DNA of 64,000 nt from Archangium primigenium (lineage in GTDB: Bacteria > Myxococcota > Myxococcia > Myxococcales > Myxococcaceae), in NCBI RefSeq assembly GCF_016904885.1, contig NZ_JADWYI010000001.1, forward strand, positions 7,931,224-7,995,223, written 5' to 3'. Of this stretch, positions 28,040 through 36,913 are shown piece after piece. Position numbers and translations under genes: made by a program. Position 1 is the stretch's first letter. Each line of letters begins with the position of its first letter. The notes below the pieces were generated by a model. It saw nothing but the letters and a program-made list of their open reading frames with translations, did no database searches and had not been told where the DNA came from.

Positions 28040-28894
28040 CTACCAGAAGACGCCCTGACGCTCCTTGAGGCCCTGGTTGAGCATGGCCTGGATGGCGGTC
28101 TTCACGGTGCGCACCTTCTTGTCCAGCTCCGTGTCCTCGTCGTCGGGGCGGCCGGTGAAGTTGAGCGGCTCGCCGAAGTAGATGCGGTACTTGGTGGGCA
28201 GGGGCAGCGGCACGCCCGTGACGGTGACGGGGAAGGAGGGAAAGCCCAACAGCTTCGCCAGGGGCTTGACGTCCATGAGCGCGGGGGCCTGCTCCTCGGC
28301 GCCCACCACCGCCACCGGAACGATGGGCGTGTTGGTCTCCAGCGCCAGGCGCATGAAGCCCAGGCCGAACTCCTGCAACTGGTAGCGCTGGGGCCACAGC
28401 TTGCCGAGCCCCCGCGTGCCCTCGGGGAACACGAGGATGGCCTCCTCGGACTCCAGCAGGCGGCGGCAGTTCTCCGGCGTGCCCACGATCTGCCCCACGC
28501 GCGCCATGAACGTGGAGACGTAGGGCAGCGTGGGCACCCACTTCTCCACCATGCTGCGCGCGTGCCGCGGCGGGTTGGCCTCCATCAAGAGGGCGATGCC
28601 AATCATGGCGCCGTCCATGGGCAGCTGCCCCGAGTGGTTGGACACGAAGAGCACCCGCCCCGCGGGCACGTGCTCGATGCCGCTCACCTCCACCCGGTGG
28701 TAGTGCCGGTAGAGCCACACCAGCGGCGCGAGCGCCGACAGGCTGTAGTCCAGGTTGAAGCCGAACGGGTCCACCCCGTACTCGTGCTCGCCCCGCCCCA
28801 GCGCCTCCAGGCGCTGCTTGCGCTCCGGACCGACCATGCGCTCCGTCCACTCGCGGAGCCCCTGCTTCACCTTGCCACCGAGCCGCTCAAGCAT
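28040..28894 (-). CDS. PlsC-like 1-acylglycerol-3-phosphate acyltransferase
   Basis: Membrane-associated acyltransferase of 284 aa. The catalytic HX4D motif is NHSGQLPMD. The second block FPEGTRGLGKLWPQRY and third PIVPVAVVGAEEQ fit the PlsC/LPLAT family. A hydrophobic stretch near LDYSLSALAPLVWLYRHYHR may bind the membrane. Some relatives acylate other hydroxylated lipids, so the acceptor is not certain. First gene of a pair with the SDR-like protein 19 bp downstream. Confidence 0.88.
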   Translation of the reverse strand: MLERLGGKVKQGLREWTERMVGPERKQRLEALGRGEHEYGVDPFGFNLDYSLSALAPLVWLYRHYHRVEVSGIEHVPAGRVLFVSNHSGQLPMDGAMIGIALLMEANPPRHARSMVEKWVPTLPYVSTFMARVGQIVGTPENCRRLLESEEAILVFPEGTRGLGKLWPQRYQLQEFGLGFMRLALETNTPIVPVAVVGAEEQAPALMDVKPLAKLLGFPSFPVTVTGVPLPLPTKYRIYFGEPLNFTGRPDDEDTELDKKVRTVKTAIQAMLNQGLKERQGVFW

Positions 28895-29132
28895 GCGGCT
28901 GGTTTACCCCATCCCCTCCTCCACTGGGAGGGGACTCGCCCCTCACACTCCGTGCGAAAGCGTTCGCCCCCAGGCCGGGTCGTTCGGTGCGCTGCCCCAC
29001 CATTCGCATGGGAGTGAAGCTTTCCCGCCATCGTGACGGACGGGGGCCTGCCCGCCTGGACGCTCGGGTGGTTGTACGGGAGTCGGGGCCTGCGCAGGTT
29101 TTCCTCGTCCAACCAGCCGGAGGAGGCGCGAC

Positions 29133-29792
29133 ATGATGATGCGGCGAATGCTGTGCGGAGTGGGGTTGCTGGCGGCACTGGGGATGGGAGGGGGTTGTGC
29201 GCACAGTGAGGCCCGGCAGGCGCGCAGCCAGGGAGAGAAGGTCGGTGAGGCCTTCGCCGAGAAGGCGCGCTTCGCGGACCAGCTGGCCATCTTCAACCAG
29301 AAGCAGATCGCCCTGGGTCAGCTCGCCCTGGAGCGCTCGGGCAACCCCGAGGTGCGGCGCTTCGCCCAGGTGCTCATCCGCGACCACCAGAACAGCCTGA
29401 GCGACCTGCAGACGCTGGCCGAGTCCAAGGCGTTCTCGCTCGCCATGGTGGACCTGTCCACCCAGGAGACGGCCACGGGCGGCGCGGGTCTGGAGGGCGC
29501 CATCCAGGGCGTCGAGAAGGGCGACAAGTCCTACGACAAGAAGACGGACAAGCAGGTGCGCAAGTTCCTCGAGCGCCGCGACGAGCTGGCGAGCCTGGAG
29601 GGCCGCCAGTTCGACAAGGAGTTCCTCGAGCAGATCGAGGACGACCAGGAGGCGGGGCGTGACCTGGTGAACGAGGGCCTGGACCGCTACCGCGACGACA
29701 CGTCGCTCGCCCTGCTGCTCAGCCGCACCGGCCCCGTGCTGCGCAGCCACGAGTCGCAGATCAACACCCTGCAGGGCTTCCTCGACCGTTAG
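29133..29792 (+). CDS. DUF4142 lipoprotein
   Basis: Lipoprotein of 219 aa. The signal MMMRRMLCGVGLLAALGMGGGCAHS has a lipobox at Cys22. The mature part is a four-helix, ferritin-like DUF4142 domain (FADQLAIFNQKQIALGQLAL, VLIRDHQNSLSDLQTLAES, EFLEQIEDDQEAGRDLVNEG). These are widespread periplasmic proteins without a firm function, often stress-induced. GGAGGAGG precedes three consecutive ATG codons. A strong hairpin follows the stop. Confidence 0.85.
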   Translation: MMMRRMLCGVGLLAALGMGGGCAHSEARQARSQGEKVGEAFAEKARFADQLAIFNQKQIALGQLALERSGNPEVRRFAQVLIRDHQNSLSDLQTLAESKAFSLAMVDLSTQETATGGAGLEGAIQGVEKGDKSYDKKTDKQVRKFLERRDELASLEGRQFDKEFLEQIEDDQEAGRDLVNEGLDRYRDDTSLALLLSRTGPVLRSHESQINTLQGFLDR

Positions 29793-29816
29793 GTGCAGCG
29801 CGGGTGAGGTCCTCCC

Positions 29817-29847
29817 GGCCCCCGTCCTCGACAGCGAGGCGGGGGCC
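29817..29847. terminator. Bidirectional hairpin terminator
   Basis: GGCCCCCG/CGGGGGCC (8 bp) extended by CCTCG/CGAGG across a one-base bulge, with loop ACAG. It sits between two convergent lipoprotein genes (stops at 29792 and 29874), so it can serve both. The U tract is weak. Confidence 0.6.
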
Positions 29848-29873
29848 GTGGTGTTTCCAGCGGCCGACTCCGA

Positions 29874-30461
29874 CTACTTGGGCTCGGGCGGGAAGTCCTT
29901 GAGCATCTTGTCCACGGCGCGGTCGATGAGCTTCTGGCTCTGGGCCGCGTCGCTGCGCTCGGCCAGCTCCGTCTCGGCGGTGCCGCGCCAGACGAGCTTG
30001 TTGGATTGGGCATCCACCATGTCGAGGATGAGCGTGCCCTCGCGGTACTCGCGCACCTGGGTGTCGAAGCCGCCCGCGCCGCCGTAGGCCACCGGGCCGA
30101 AGAACGGGTCGAACCAGGGATCCCACAGGTAGCCGTAGTAGTTGTCGATGGTGTCCACGGCCACCTTGTGCTCGATGGCGCCGTGCCAGCCCACCTTGAA
30201 GTCCGGGGACGCGTCCGGCGCCACGCGCTGGAAGCCCCGGGCCTGGAGTTCCCGGTCCACCGAGCGGTGCACGCGCTCCTGCACGATGGGGTTGTAGAGG
30301 GTGGGGTCCGTCTTGTCCTTCATGGGCAGCCAGGCGTAGGTGTGGAAGGCGTCGATGCGTTGGACGGCCGAGGGGTCGAAATTCGTCCGGGTCTGGATGG
30401 TCGAGCAGGAGGCGAGCCCCAGGACCAGACTGGCGCCGAGCAGACGGGATGCGAAGGACAT
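29874..30461 (-). CDS. DUF4136 lipoprotein
   Basis: Lipoprotein of 195 aa. The signal MSFASRLLGASLVLGLASCS has a lipobox at Cys19. The mature part shows the DUF4136 pattern: TRTNFDPSAVQRIDAFHTYAW, DRELQARGFQRV, then a Gly/Tyr-rich stretch and REYREGTLILDMVDAQSNKLVWRG. Function of the family is unknown; it is common in the outer membrane of Bacteroidetes and Proteobacteria. Start at 30461 follows AAGGGAGAA. Confidence 0.85.
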   Translation of the reverse strand: MSFASRLLGASLVLGLASCSTIQTRTNFDPSAVQRIDAFHTYAWLPMKDKTDPTLYNPIVQERVHRSVDRELQARGFQRVAPDASPDFKVGWHGAIEHKVAVDTIDNYYGYLWDPWFDPFFGPVAYGGAGGFDTQVREYREGTLILDMVDAQSNKLVWRGTAETELAERSDAAQSQKLIDRAVDKMLKDFPPEPK

Positions 30462-30651
30462 GGCGTTCTCCCTTGAGTGGCCGTCCGACGAGGACGGTCC
30501 CCACACAAGGTAGGCACGTGGCCGGAGCGGAGAGGGGCGAGCGGCCACGGGCGGGCCTCCCGGGCATCGGTCGGGCGGCCCCTGTCGGGCGGCCGCCCAT
30601 CCGGGGTATGTATTCCCCCCGAGACACGGGCCGACCCAGGGAGGCAAGGAC

Positions 30652-33600
30652 ATGCGGGACGAAGAGCCGCCGCGCGCGCGCGGAGACTCGGGCACACCCC
30701 TGACGGATGAAGATCCCACGGTCGTCCGGGCGCCCCCCGAGGCGCTGCTGAGGACCGTGCATGCCGCCCCCGCCGCGGGCACGAGTCGCGCGCCCTCCCC
30801 CGCCCCACCGCCCCGCGTGCGCCCGGGCCAGGAGCTGGCGGGCCGCTACACGGTGCTGCACGCGCTCGGCCGGGGCGCCATGGGCGAGGTGGTGTCCGCC
30901 TACGACGCGCGCCTGGACCGGCGCGTGGCCCTCAAGCTGCTGCGGCGCGAGGTGGACGCCCACCACTCGTTGGAGGACCTGACCACGCGCATGATGCGCG
31001 AGGCGCAGGCCATGGCGCGCCTGTCCCATCCCAACGTGGTGGCCGTCTACGACGTCGGCACGCTGCCGGATGGGGACCTCTTCATCGCCATGGAGATGGT
31101 GGAGGGGCAGACGCTGCGCCGCTGGCGCGACGAGGCCCCGCGGACCTGGCGCGAGGTGCTGCGGGTGTACGTGGCCGCGGGGCACGGGCTGGCCGCCGCG
31201 CACGAGGCGGGGCTCGTCCACCGGGACTTCAAGCCGGAGAACGTCCTGGTGGGCCGGGACGGACGCGCGCGGGTGACGGACTTCGGGCTCGCGCGCGCCG
31301 AGTCCCCGTCCTCGCAGGAGTCCTTCCGGGAGCTGAACCTGCCCGCGGGGGCCCTGGACAGTCCCCTCACCCTGGCGGGCACGCTGCTGGGCACGCCGCG
31401 CTACATGGCGCCCGAATTGCTGCGGGCGGGAGACGCCGACGCGCGCAGCGACATGTTCGCCTTCTGCGTGGCGCTGCGCGAGGCGCTCCACGGCGAGCAC
31501 CCCTTCGCGGGCGCCACCCCCGTCGAGTCCCTGGCCAACCAGCGCGAGGGCCGGGTACGGCCGCCGCCCTCGGGCTCGGACGTGCCCGCGTGGGTGGAGC
31601 GCGCGCTGCAACGGGGCCTGCACCCCGACCCCACCCAGCGCCCCGCCACGCTGCGCGAATTGGTGGACGCGCTGGAGCGAGACCCCGAGACCCGGCGCCG
31701 GATGCGCAAGCGCGGCCTGCTCGGGGCGGCGCTGCTGGGCTCGCTCGTGGCGCTGGCGCTCTCCACGGCCTTCTCCGGACCGCGGCGGGACACGGCGTGC
31801 GCCCACCAGGAGCGGCGCCTGGACGGCACCTGGGACAAGGCGGTGCGCGCGCGCGTGGAGCGGGCCTTCCTCGGCACCCGCCTGCCCTATGCCCCGGACA
31901 CCTTCACCACCGTGGCCGCGCTGCTCGACACCTACGCGGGCACCTGGGCGCGGCTGAGCACCGACGCGTGCCACGTCACGCGGGCGGCCCCCGGCGACGT
32001 CCCGGAGTGGGCGGCGCGCGGCGCGTCCTGCCTCGAGCGGCGGCGCGTCCAGCTCGCCACCCTCACGGAGGTCTTCGCCCGGGGTCCGGACGCCGCGGGC
32101 CTGGCCAAGGCCGTGCAGGCCGTCCAGTCCCTGCCACCCCTCGGGGACTGCGCGGATCCCCGGGCCCTGGCCTCGATGGTGCCCCTGCCCGAGGAGCCCG
32201 CGGCGCGCGCCCGGGTGGAGGCGCTCCAGACGCGCATGGCGCGGCTCGAGGCGCTCTGGCTCGCGGGCAGCTACCCGGAGGCGCTCGCGGCGGCCACGCC
32301 ATGGCTCGCCGAGGTGGAGCGCGTGGACTACCCGCCCCTGCGGGCGCAGGCGCTCCACCAGCTCGCGCTCCTCGAGGAGTCCACCGGGAACTACGCCCGG
32401 GCGGAGGAGCTGGCACGGCAGGCCATTCCCCTCGCCGCGCGCGGTCGGGACCTGGCGCTGGTGGCCAAGGCCTGGACACTGCTCGTGCGGCAGGTGGGCT
32501 GGCGGCAGGCGCGCTACCCCGAGGCGGTCGGCATGATGCTGGCGCTGGAGTCCGCGGTGGAGTGCGCGGACGACGACGCGACGCGCGCCGAGGCCCTGTC
32601 CACCGAGGCCATCGTCTACCAGGGCCTGGGCCGCTACGAGGACGCCCGGCGGCTGCACGCGCGCGCCCTCGAGCTGCGGCGCGAGGTGCTCGGCCCGGAG
32701 CACCCCCTGGTGGCCGCCTCGCTCAACAACCTGGGCAGCGTGCTCTCGGCCATGGGCAAGTTCGAGGAGGCCCGGGACGACTTCGAGCGCGCCCTGGCCC
32801 TGCGGCGCAAGACCCAGGGCCCCTCGCACCCCCTGGTGGCGCTCTCCTACAGCAACCTGGGCTCCACCCTGCTGGAGCTCGGCCGCTACGACGAGGCGCG
32901 CGAGATGCACGAGCACGCCCTGGCCATCCGCAAGAAGGTGCTCGGCACGGAGCACCCGGACGTGGCCAGCTCGCTCAACAACCTGGGCCTGGCCTTGCGC
33001 GCGTCGGGACGGGCTCCGGAGGCGCTCGCCCTGCAGGAGCAGGCGCTGGCCATCCGGAAGAAGGCCCTGGGCCCCGAGCACCCCGACGTGGCCAACTGCC
33101 ACACCAGCCTGGGCGTCTCCCTGCGGGACCTGGGCCGGCTCGCCGAGGCGCGCGCGCACTTCGAGCTGTCGCTCTCGCTGCAGGAGAAGGCGCTGGGGCC
33201 CGAGCACCCGGACCTCGCCGACCCCCTGGACGAGCTGGGCACGCTGCTGCGGGAGATGGGCCAGCCCGCCGAGGCGCGGGCGCACCACCGGCGCGCGCTG
33301 GCGCTCGAGGAGAAGGCCTTCGGGCCGGAGCACCCGCTCGTGGCGACCACGCTGCAGGGCCTGGGCGACGCGGAGCGGGACCTGGGGCACGGGGACAAGG
33401 CCCTGACCGCCTACGCGCGCGCCCTGGCCGTAAGGAGGAAGGCGCTCGGCCCCGAGCATCCGCTGGTGGCCCAGAGCCTCGAGGCCCAGGGGCGGCTCCT
33501 GGTGGCGCTGCGGCGGTGGAAGGAGGCCGTGCCCTTGCTGGACCAGGCCCTGCGGCTGACGCCCGAGCCCCGCCGCGCCGACGTGAGGAGCCTGCTCGCC

Positions 33601-33666
33601 CAGGCCCGCGCGGCGCTGCCCCCGGGCGAGGCCGGGCGCACGCTGGTGGCCGAGCCCGTGCCCTGA
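30652..33666 (+). CDS. Membrane Ser/Thr protein kinase with C-terminal TPR repeats
   Basis: Protein of 1004 aa. Kinase domain about 66-345: glycine loop LGRGAMGEVV, Lys95 in VALKLL, HRDFKPENV with Asp192, DFGLAR with Asp210, GTPRYMAPE. One membrane helix about 355-374. The outer part holds at least seven 42-residue TPRs of the kinesin-light-chain type (repeat ...LGPEHPLVATTL..LG...) between about 610 and 960. This kinase-TM-TPR layout is typical of myxobacterial STPKs that sense partners through the TPRs. It begins 190 bp from the divergent DUF4136 gene. Confidence 0.95.
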   Translation: MRDEEPPRARGDSGTPLTDEDPTVVRAPPEALLRTVHAAPAAGTSRAPSPAPPPRVRPGQELAGRYTVLHALGRGAMGEVVSAYDARLDRRVALKLLRREVDAHHSLEDLTTRMMREAQAMARLSHPNVVAVYDVGTLPDGDLFIAMEMVEGQTLRRWRDEAPRTWREVLRVYVAAGHGLAAAHEAGLVHRDFKPENVLVGRDGRARVTDFGLARAESPSSQESFRELNLPAGALDSPLTLAGTLLGTPRYMAPELLRAGDADARSDMFAFCVALREALHGEHPFAGATPVESLANQREGRVRPPPSGSDVPAWVERALQRGLHPDPTQRPATLRELVDALERDPETRRRMRKRGLLGAALLGSLVALALSTAFSGPRRDTACAHQERRLDGTWDKAVRARVERAFLGTRLPYAPDTFTTVAALLDTYAGTWARLSTDACHVTRAAPGDVPEWAARGASCLERRRVQLATLTEVFARGPDAAGLAKAVQAVQSLPPLGDCADPRALASMVPLPEEPAARARVEALQTRMARLEALWLAGSYPEALAAATPWLAEVERVDYPPLRAQALHQLALLEESTGNYARAEELARQAIPLAARGRDLALVAKAWTLLVRQVGWRQARYPEAVGMMLALESAVECADDDATRAEALSTEAIVYQGLGRYEDARRLHARALELRREVLGPEHPLVAASLNNLGSVLSAMGKFEEARDDFERALALRRKTQGPSHPLVALSYSNLGSTLLELGRYDEAREMHEHALAIRKKVLGTEHPDVASSLNNLGLALRASGRAPEALALQEQALAIRKKALGPEHPDVANCHTSLGVSLRDLGRLAEARAHFELSLSLQEKALGPEHPDLADPLDELGTLLREMGQPAEARAHHRRALALEEKAFGPEHPLVATTLQGLGDAERDLGHGDKALTAYARALAVRRKALGPEHPLVAQSLEAQGRLLVALRRWKEAVPLLDQALRLTPEPRRADVRSLLAQARAALPPGEAGRTLVAEPVP

Positions 33667-33676
33667 GGCCCTGGCG

Positions 33677-34621
33677 CTACGGGGGGATGGGGAGCCGGGA
33701 CGCCGCGTCGCGCAGGGTCACCACGTCGAAGTCCCGCCGGAGCCAGCTGAAGAGCGCGCGCAGCCGCTCGAGCTTGGTGGCCACGGGCACGCGCAGGTCA
33801 CGCTGCTGACGCACGAGCGCGGCGGGGATGCCGTCGTCCGCGTCGAGCACGTCCACCGCGTGCAGCTCCAGGTTGAAGAAGGGCGTGCCGCGGCAGGCGC
33901 GGTAGGCGGCGTGGACGGCGGCCCAGGGCAGCGTGGTGACGAAGGTGCCGATGAAGGGCAGGCGCAGGCCGGGCACGAGCGTCAGGGGCAATTCCACCAC
34001 CGGGCCATCGCCCCGCACGTAGGGCTGGGAGGGGTCCGGCCGGTAGGGCTCCGTCGGCGCGAGCAGCACGCGGGGGGAGTCCAGCACGGCGCGCGAGGGC
34101 CGTCCGGACAAGGCCAGGGCCCCCATCACCGCCGCCTTCGCCGCGTAGTAGGGCACGGCGGGAAACGTCGAGGAGCCGTAGCGGTAGCCGCGCTGCACGC
34201 AGACCGAGTACAGGGCGGCGTTGAGCGTGTAGCCCGGCGCGCGAAAGCCCACCGGCCGCGCGCCCGTGGCCGCTTCCAGCACCGCGTCCGCCCGCGCCAG
34301 GTCCTCGTCCATGCGCGCGCAGGGCAGGCGCGTGAGCGCGTAGTCGTGCGAGAAGCTGTGGCTGGCCACCTCCACGCCCGCGGCGTGCGCCTCACCCAGG
34401 GCCCGGGCCGCCCCGGCGTCCGCTTCCACGTCCTCTCCGATGGCGAAGAAGGTCGCCGGCACGCCCACCTCGGCGAACAGCGCGCGCAGGCGGGGCACCG
34501 CCGTGGTGTAGACGAGCCCCCGCGCCCGCGCGTCCAGGAGCGACTCGGGCAGGCCCTGGATGCGGCAGTAGTGCGGCAGCGAGTCCAGGTCGACGGAGAT
34601 GGAGGCGAGCCGCCGTGCCAT
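33677..34621 (-). CDS. Polysaccharide deacetylase family protein
   Basis: Protein of 314 aa, no signal peptide seen. NodB-fold marks are ISVDLDSLPHY (first Asp), TFFAIGEDVE, EVASHSFSHDYALT with the metal pair His-x-x-x-His, and GFRAPGYTLN. The first metal Asp looks like SVDLD. It probably removes N-acetyl groups from a cell-surface or lipid-linked sugar. ATG at 34621 is 11 bp past the glycosyltransferase stop; GAGGCGAGG lies upstream. Third gene of a sugar operon. Confidence 0.85.
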   Translation of the reverse strand: MARRLASISVDLDSLPHYCRIQGLPESLLDARARGLVYTTAVPRLRALFAEVGVPATFFAIGEDVEADAGAARALGEAHAAGVEVASHSFSHDYALTRLPCARMDEDLARADAVLEAATGARPVGFRAPGYTLNAALYSVCVQRGYRYGSSTFPAVPYYAAKAAVMGALALSGRPSRAVLDSPRVLLAPTEPYRPDPSQPYVRGDGPVVELPLTLVPGLRLPFIGTFVTTLPWAAVHAAYRACRGTPFFNLELHAVDVLDADDGIPAALVRQQRDLRVPVATKLERLRALFSWLRRDFDVVTLRDAASRLPIPP

Positions 34622-34632
34622 GGGGCCTCGCC

Positions 34633-35343
34633 TCACGTGCCGCGGATGCGGATGACGTACACGAGCTTGCCCACGTTCTTGAGCACGTTGGGCACGCGCT
34701 TGAAGAGGTGGATGGAGGGCTGGCGCTTCTCGTGGAGGACGATGGGAATCTCCACCACGCGCAGGCCCTGGCGCCAGGCGCGGATGACGAACTCGCTGGC
34801 GAACACGTCCATGTCCACCACGCACTGGCCCACCACGGGCAGCAGCGCCTCGCGCCGGAAGGCCTTGAGGCCGTGGGTGTCCGTGCCCTGGAAGTCCAGC
34901 ACCACCCGCAGCAGCCCGTTGTGCACCCGCGTGGCCAGGCGCCGCACCAGGGGCCGCTGATCCCGTGCGCCCTTGGCCGCCTTGGACCCCACCACCATGT
35001 CCACGCCCTGCTTCTCCAGGAGCGGCAGCGCCGCGTCGTAGAAGCTCAGGTCACACAGGTCGATCTCGTCGCAGAAGACGTAGGTGCCGCGGGCGCGCTG
35101 GATGCCCGCCTTGAGCGCCACGCCGTAGTTGGGCCGCTCCGAGTGGAACCAGCTCAAGCGCGGGTGGCGCGCGCACAGCTCCTCGAGGATGTCCCGCGTG
35201 GCGTCGCGCGAGCCGTTCTCCGCGAAGATGACCTCGTAGTCCCAGCCCCGCGCGTCCAATCCCTGGGTGAGCTCCGCCGCGGCGGAGGGGAGGATGGACG
35301 CCTCGTTGTAGACGGGGATGACGATGGACAGGAACGGGGCCAT
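34633..35343 (-). CDS. Family 2 glycosyltransferase
   Basis: GT-A fold transferase of 236 aa. SIVIPVYNEASIL starts the nucleotide-sugar domain. The acidic FCDEIDL stretch may take the place of the usual DxD. VDMDVFASEFVIRAWRQG is the ED-like acceptor loop, and the tail is basic with HLFKRVPNVLKNVGKLV. No membrane helices, so it is likely a DPMS/DPGS-like enzyme using a polyprenyl phosphate acceptor. It lies 44 bp downstream of the FAD protein gene. Confidence 0.88.
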   Translation of the reverse strand: MAPFLSIVIPVYNEASILPSAAAELTQGLDARGWDYEVIFAENGSRDATRDILEELCARHPRLSWFHSERPNYGVALKAGIQRARGTYVFCDEIDLCDLSFYDAALPLLEKQGVDMVVGSKAAKGARDQRPLVRRLATRVHNGLLRVVLDFQGTDTHGLKAFRREALLPVVGQCVVDMDVFASEFVIRAWRQGLRVVEIPIVLHEKRQPSIHLFKRVPNVLKNVGKLVYVIRIRGT

Positions 35344-35387
35344 GAGCGGCCGGGTGACGTAGCACGCCCCCCCGGCCCCGTCGACCG

Positions 35388-36701
35388 TCAAGCGTTGAGG
35401 CGGCGCGCGCAGGCCCGACCCGCGAGGATGGCGTCCTCCATGGACGAGTACTCCCACTGTCCATAGCGCCCGGCGGTCTGGAGGCCGGCGTGCTCCAGGA
35501 AGCGGAGGATCTCCGCCTTGGCCGCGCCGTAGGCCTCGTCATAGAGGACATAGGCGTGGGGGATTTCCCGGGCCCGGGCGAAGCGCACGTCCTCGGCCGC
35601 GTGCACCATGTTCGCGCGCACCAGGTCCTCCACCGCCAGGGCCTCGGCGCGCTCGCGCGTGAGCTCGCCGTGGTGGCTGAACTCCACGCAGAAGGTGGCG
35701 GTGTCCGGCGGCGCCAGGGGGGCGTAGACGGCCGAGGGCGAGCCGATGCGGTACGAGTGGAACTCGGGCTCGGGCAGGTAGATCCAATGCCAGGGCTGGC
35801 GGTTGGGGCCCCGCGCCGCCACGCATACGTAGGTGACGGTGGTGGCGCGCAGCCGGCCGGCCGCGGCGCGCACCTCGTCGGGCACGCCCGAGGCGCCCTG
35901 GGCCAGCAGCCGCACCAGGCCCGGCAGGGGAATGGAGGAGAGGAGCTGGGCATAGCGCAGCGTGCGCCCGTCGGACAGGGAGACCGCGCGGGCCTTCCAG
36001 TCGATGGCGAGCGGCTCCACGCCCACCTGCAACTCGCCCCCGCGCAGGTGCGCGCGCATGGCGCGCGCGAGGCTCTCGATGCCGCCCTCGCGCGGGTAGA
36101 GGAAGGAGGCGTTGTAGCCCAGGGCATCGCTGCCCACGCCCAGGGCCCCGTCCACCACCTCCTTGAGCGTGGGCCGGGGCACGAAACGGCCCACCCAGGC
36201 GGCGGACATCTCCGAGGGGTCCACCGTCCACAGCTTCTTGTTGTAGGGGAACATGAAGTTCTTGGCGAACCCCTCCCCCATGTAGCGCAGGATGAACTCG
36301 GCGAAGTCGCGCGGCTCGCGCTCGCGCAGCGCCCGGCCCTTCTCCCCGTAGACGGCCTCCACGTAGCCCACCAGGTTCTCCGCCACCACCTCGGGCGGCA
36401 ACCCGTGCGTGTTCACCTGGTAGGGAAAACGGGTGAAGACCCCCCGCGAGAACACGGCCGCCCGGCGCTGGATGGTGACGAGCTGATCCGGCAGCCAGCG
36501 CGTATTCACCAGCTCCTTGATCTCCGGATCCCTCAGGTGCAGCCAGTGCCCGGTGGCATCGAAGAAGCATCCCTCGAGCACCTCGGTCTTGATGAGGCCC
36601 CCGACCCGCTCGGTCTTCTCCAGGAGCACCCAGGGCTGTTGCAGGAAGTGCGCGGCGGACAGTCCGGCGAGGCCCGCTCCGAGGATGACGATGGGTTCCA
36701 T
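35388..36701 (-). CDS. FAD-dependent amine oxidase/UDP-galactopyranose mutase-like protein
   Basis: Protein of 437 aa. FAD-binding IVILGAGLAGLSAAHFL at the N-terminus, then EKTERVGGLIKTEVL and GCFFDATGHWLHL. The FPYNKKLWTVDPSEMSAAWV stretch and the late Arg/Gly region are like UDP-galactopyranose mutase and the related protoporphyrinogen-oxidase superfamily. Together with the GT2 and deacetylase genes it suggests modification of an envelope sugar. ATG at 36701; first gene of a three-gene operon, divergent from the large zinc-ribbon gene across 212 bp. Confidence 0.85.
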   Translation of the reverse strand: MEPIVILGAGLAGLSAAHFLQQPWVLLEKTERVGGLIKTEVLEGCFFDATGHWLHLRDPEIKELVNTRWLPDQLVTIQRRAAVFSRGVFTRFPYQVNTHGLPPEVVAENLVGYVEAVYGEKGRALREREPRDFAEFILRYMGEGFAKNFMFPYNKKLWTVDPSEMSAAWVGRFVPRPTLKEVVDGALGVGSDALGYNASFLYPREGGIESLARAMRAHLRGGELQVGVEPLAIDWKARAVSLSDGRTLRYAQLLSSIPLPGLVRLLAQGASGVPDEVRAAAGRLRATTVTYVCVAARGPNRQPWHWIYLPEPEFHSYRIGSPSAVYAPLAPPDTATFCVEFSHHGELTRERAEALAVEDLVRANMVHAAEDVRFARAREIPHAYVLYDEAYGAAKAEILRFLEHAGLQTAGRYGQWEYSSMEDAILAGRACARRLNA

Positions 36702-36913
36702 GCCCCCCGTCTACCACCTTCACCCGCCCCCCAGGAGGAGTCAGAAACCAGGAGTTCCGGGCCAAAACCGACTCTTGCCCGCCTGCCCTGCCTCCAAACC
36801 GTCGTGGGCGCACGGCGTCGCGTTCTTTGCCGCCTGGACGAGGGCTCGGGTAACCTGCGCCGCGCTGCGGGAGTTCGGACACGTGTGTCCGAGGGCCCCC
36901 GCCGAGGGAACCC

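Noticed and set aside
29761-33459. 1232-codon open frame opposite the TPR kinase
   Set aside because: Shadow frame with no domain; the plus strand encodes a complete kinase and TPR protein.
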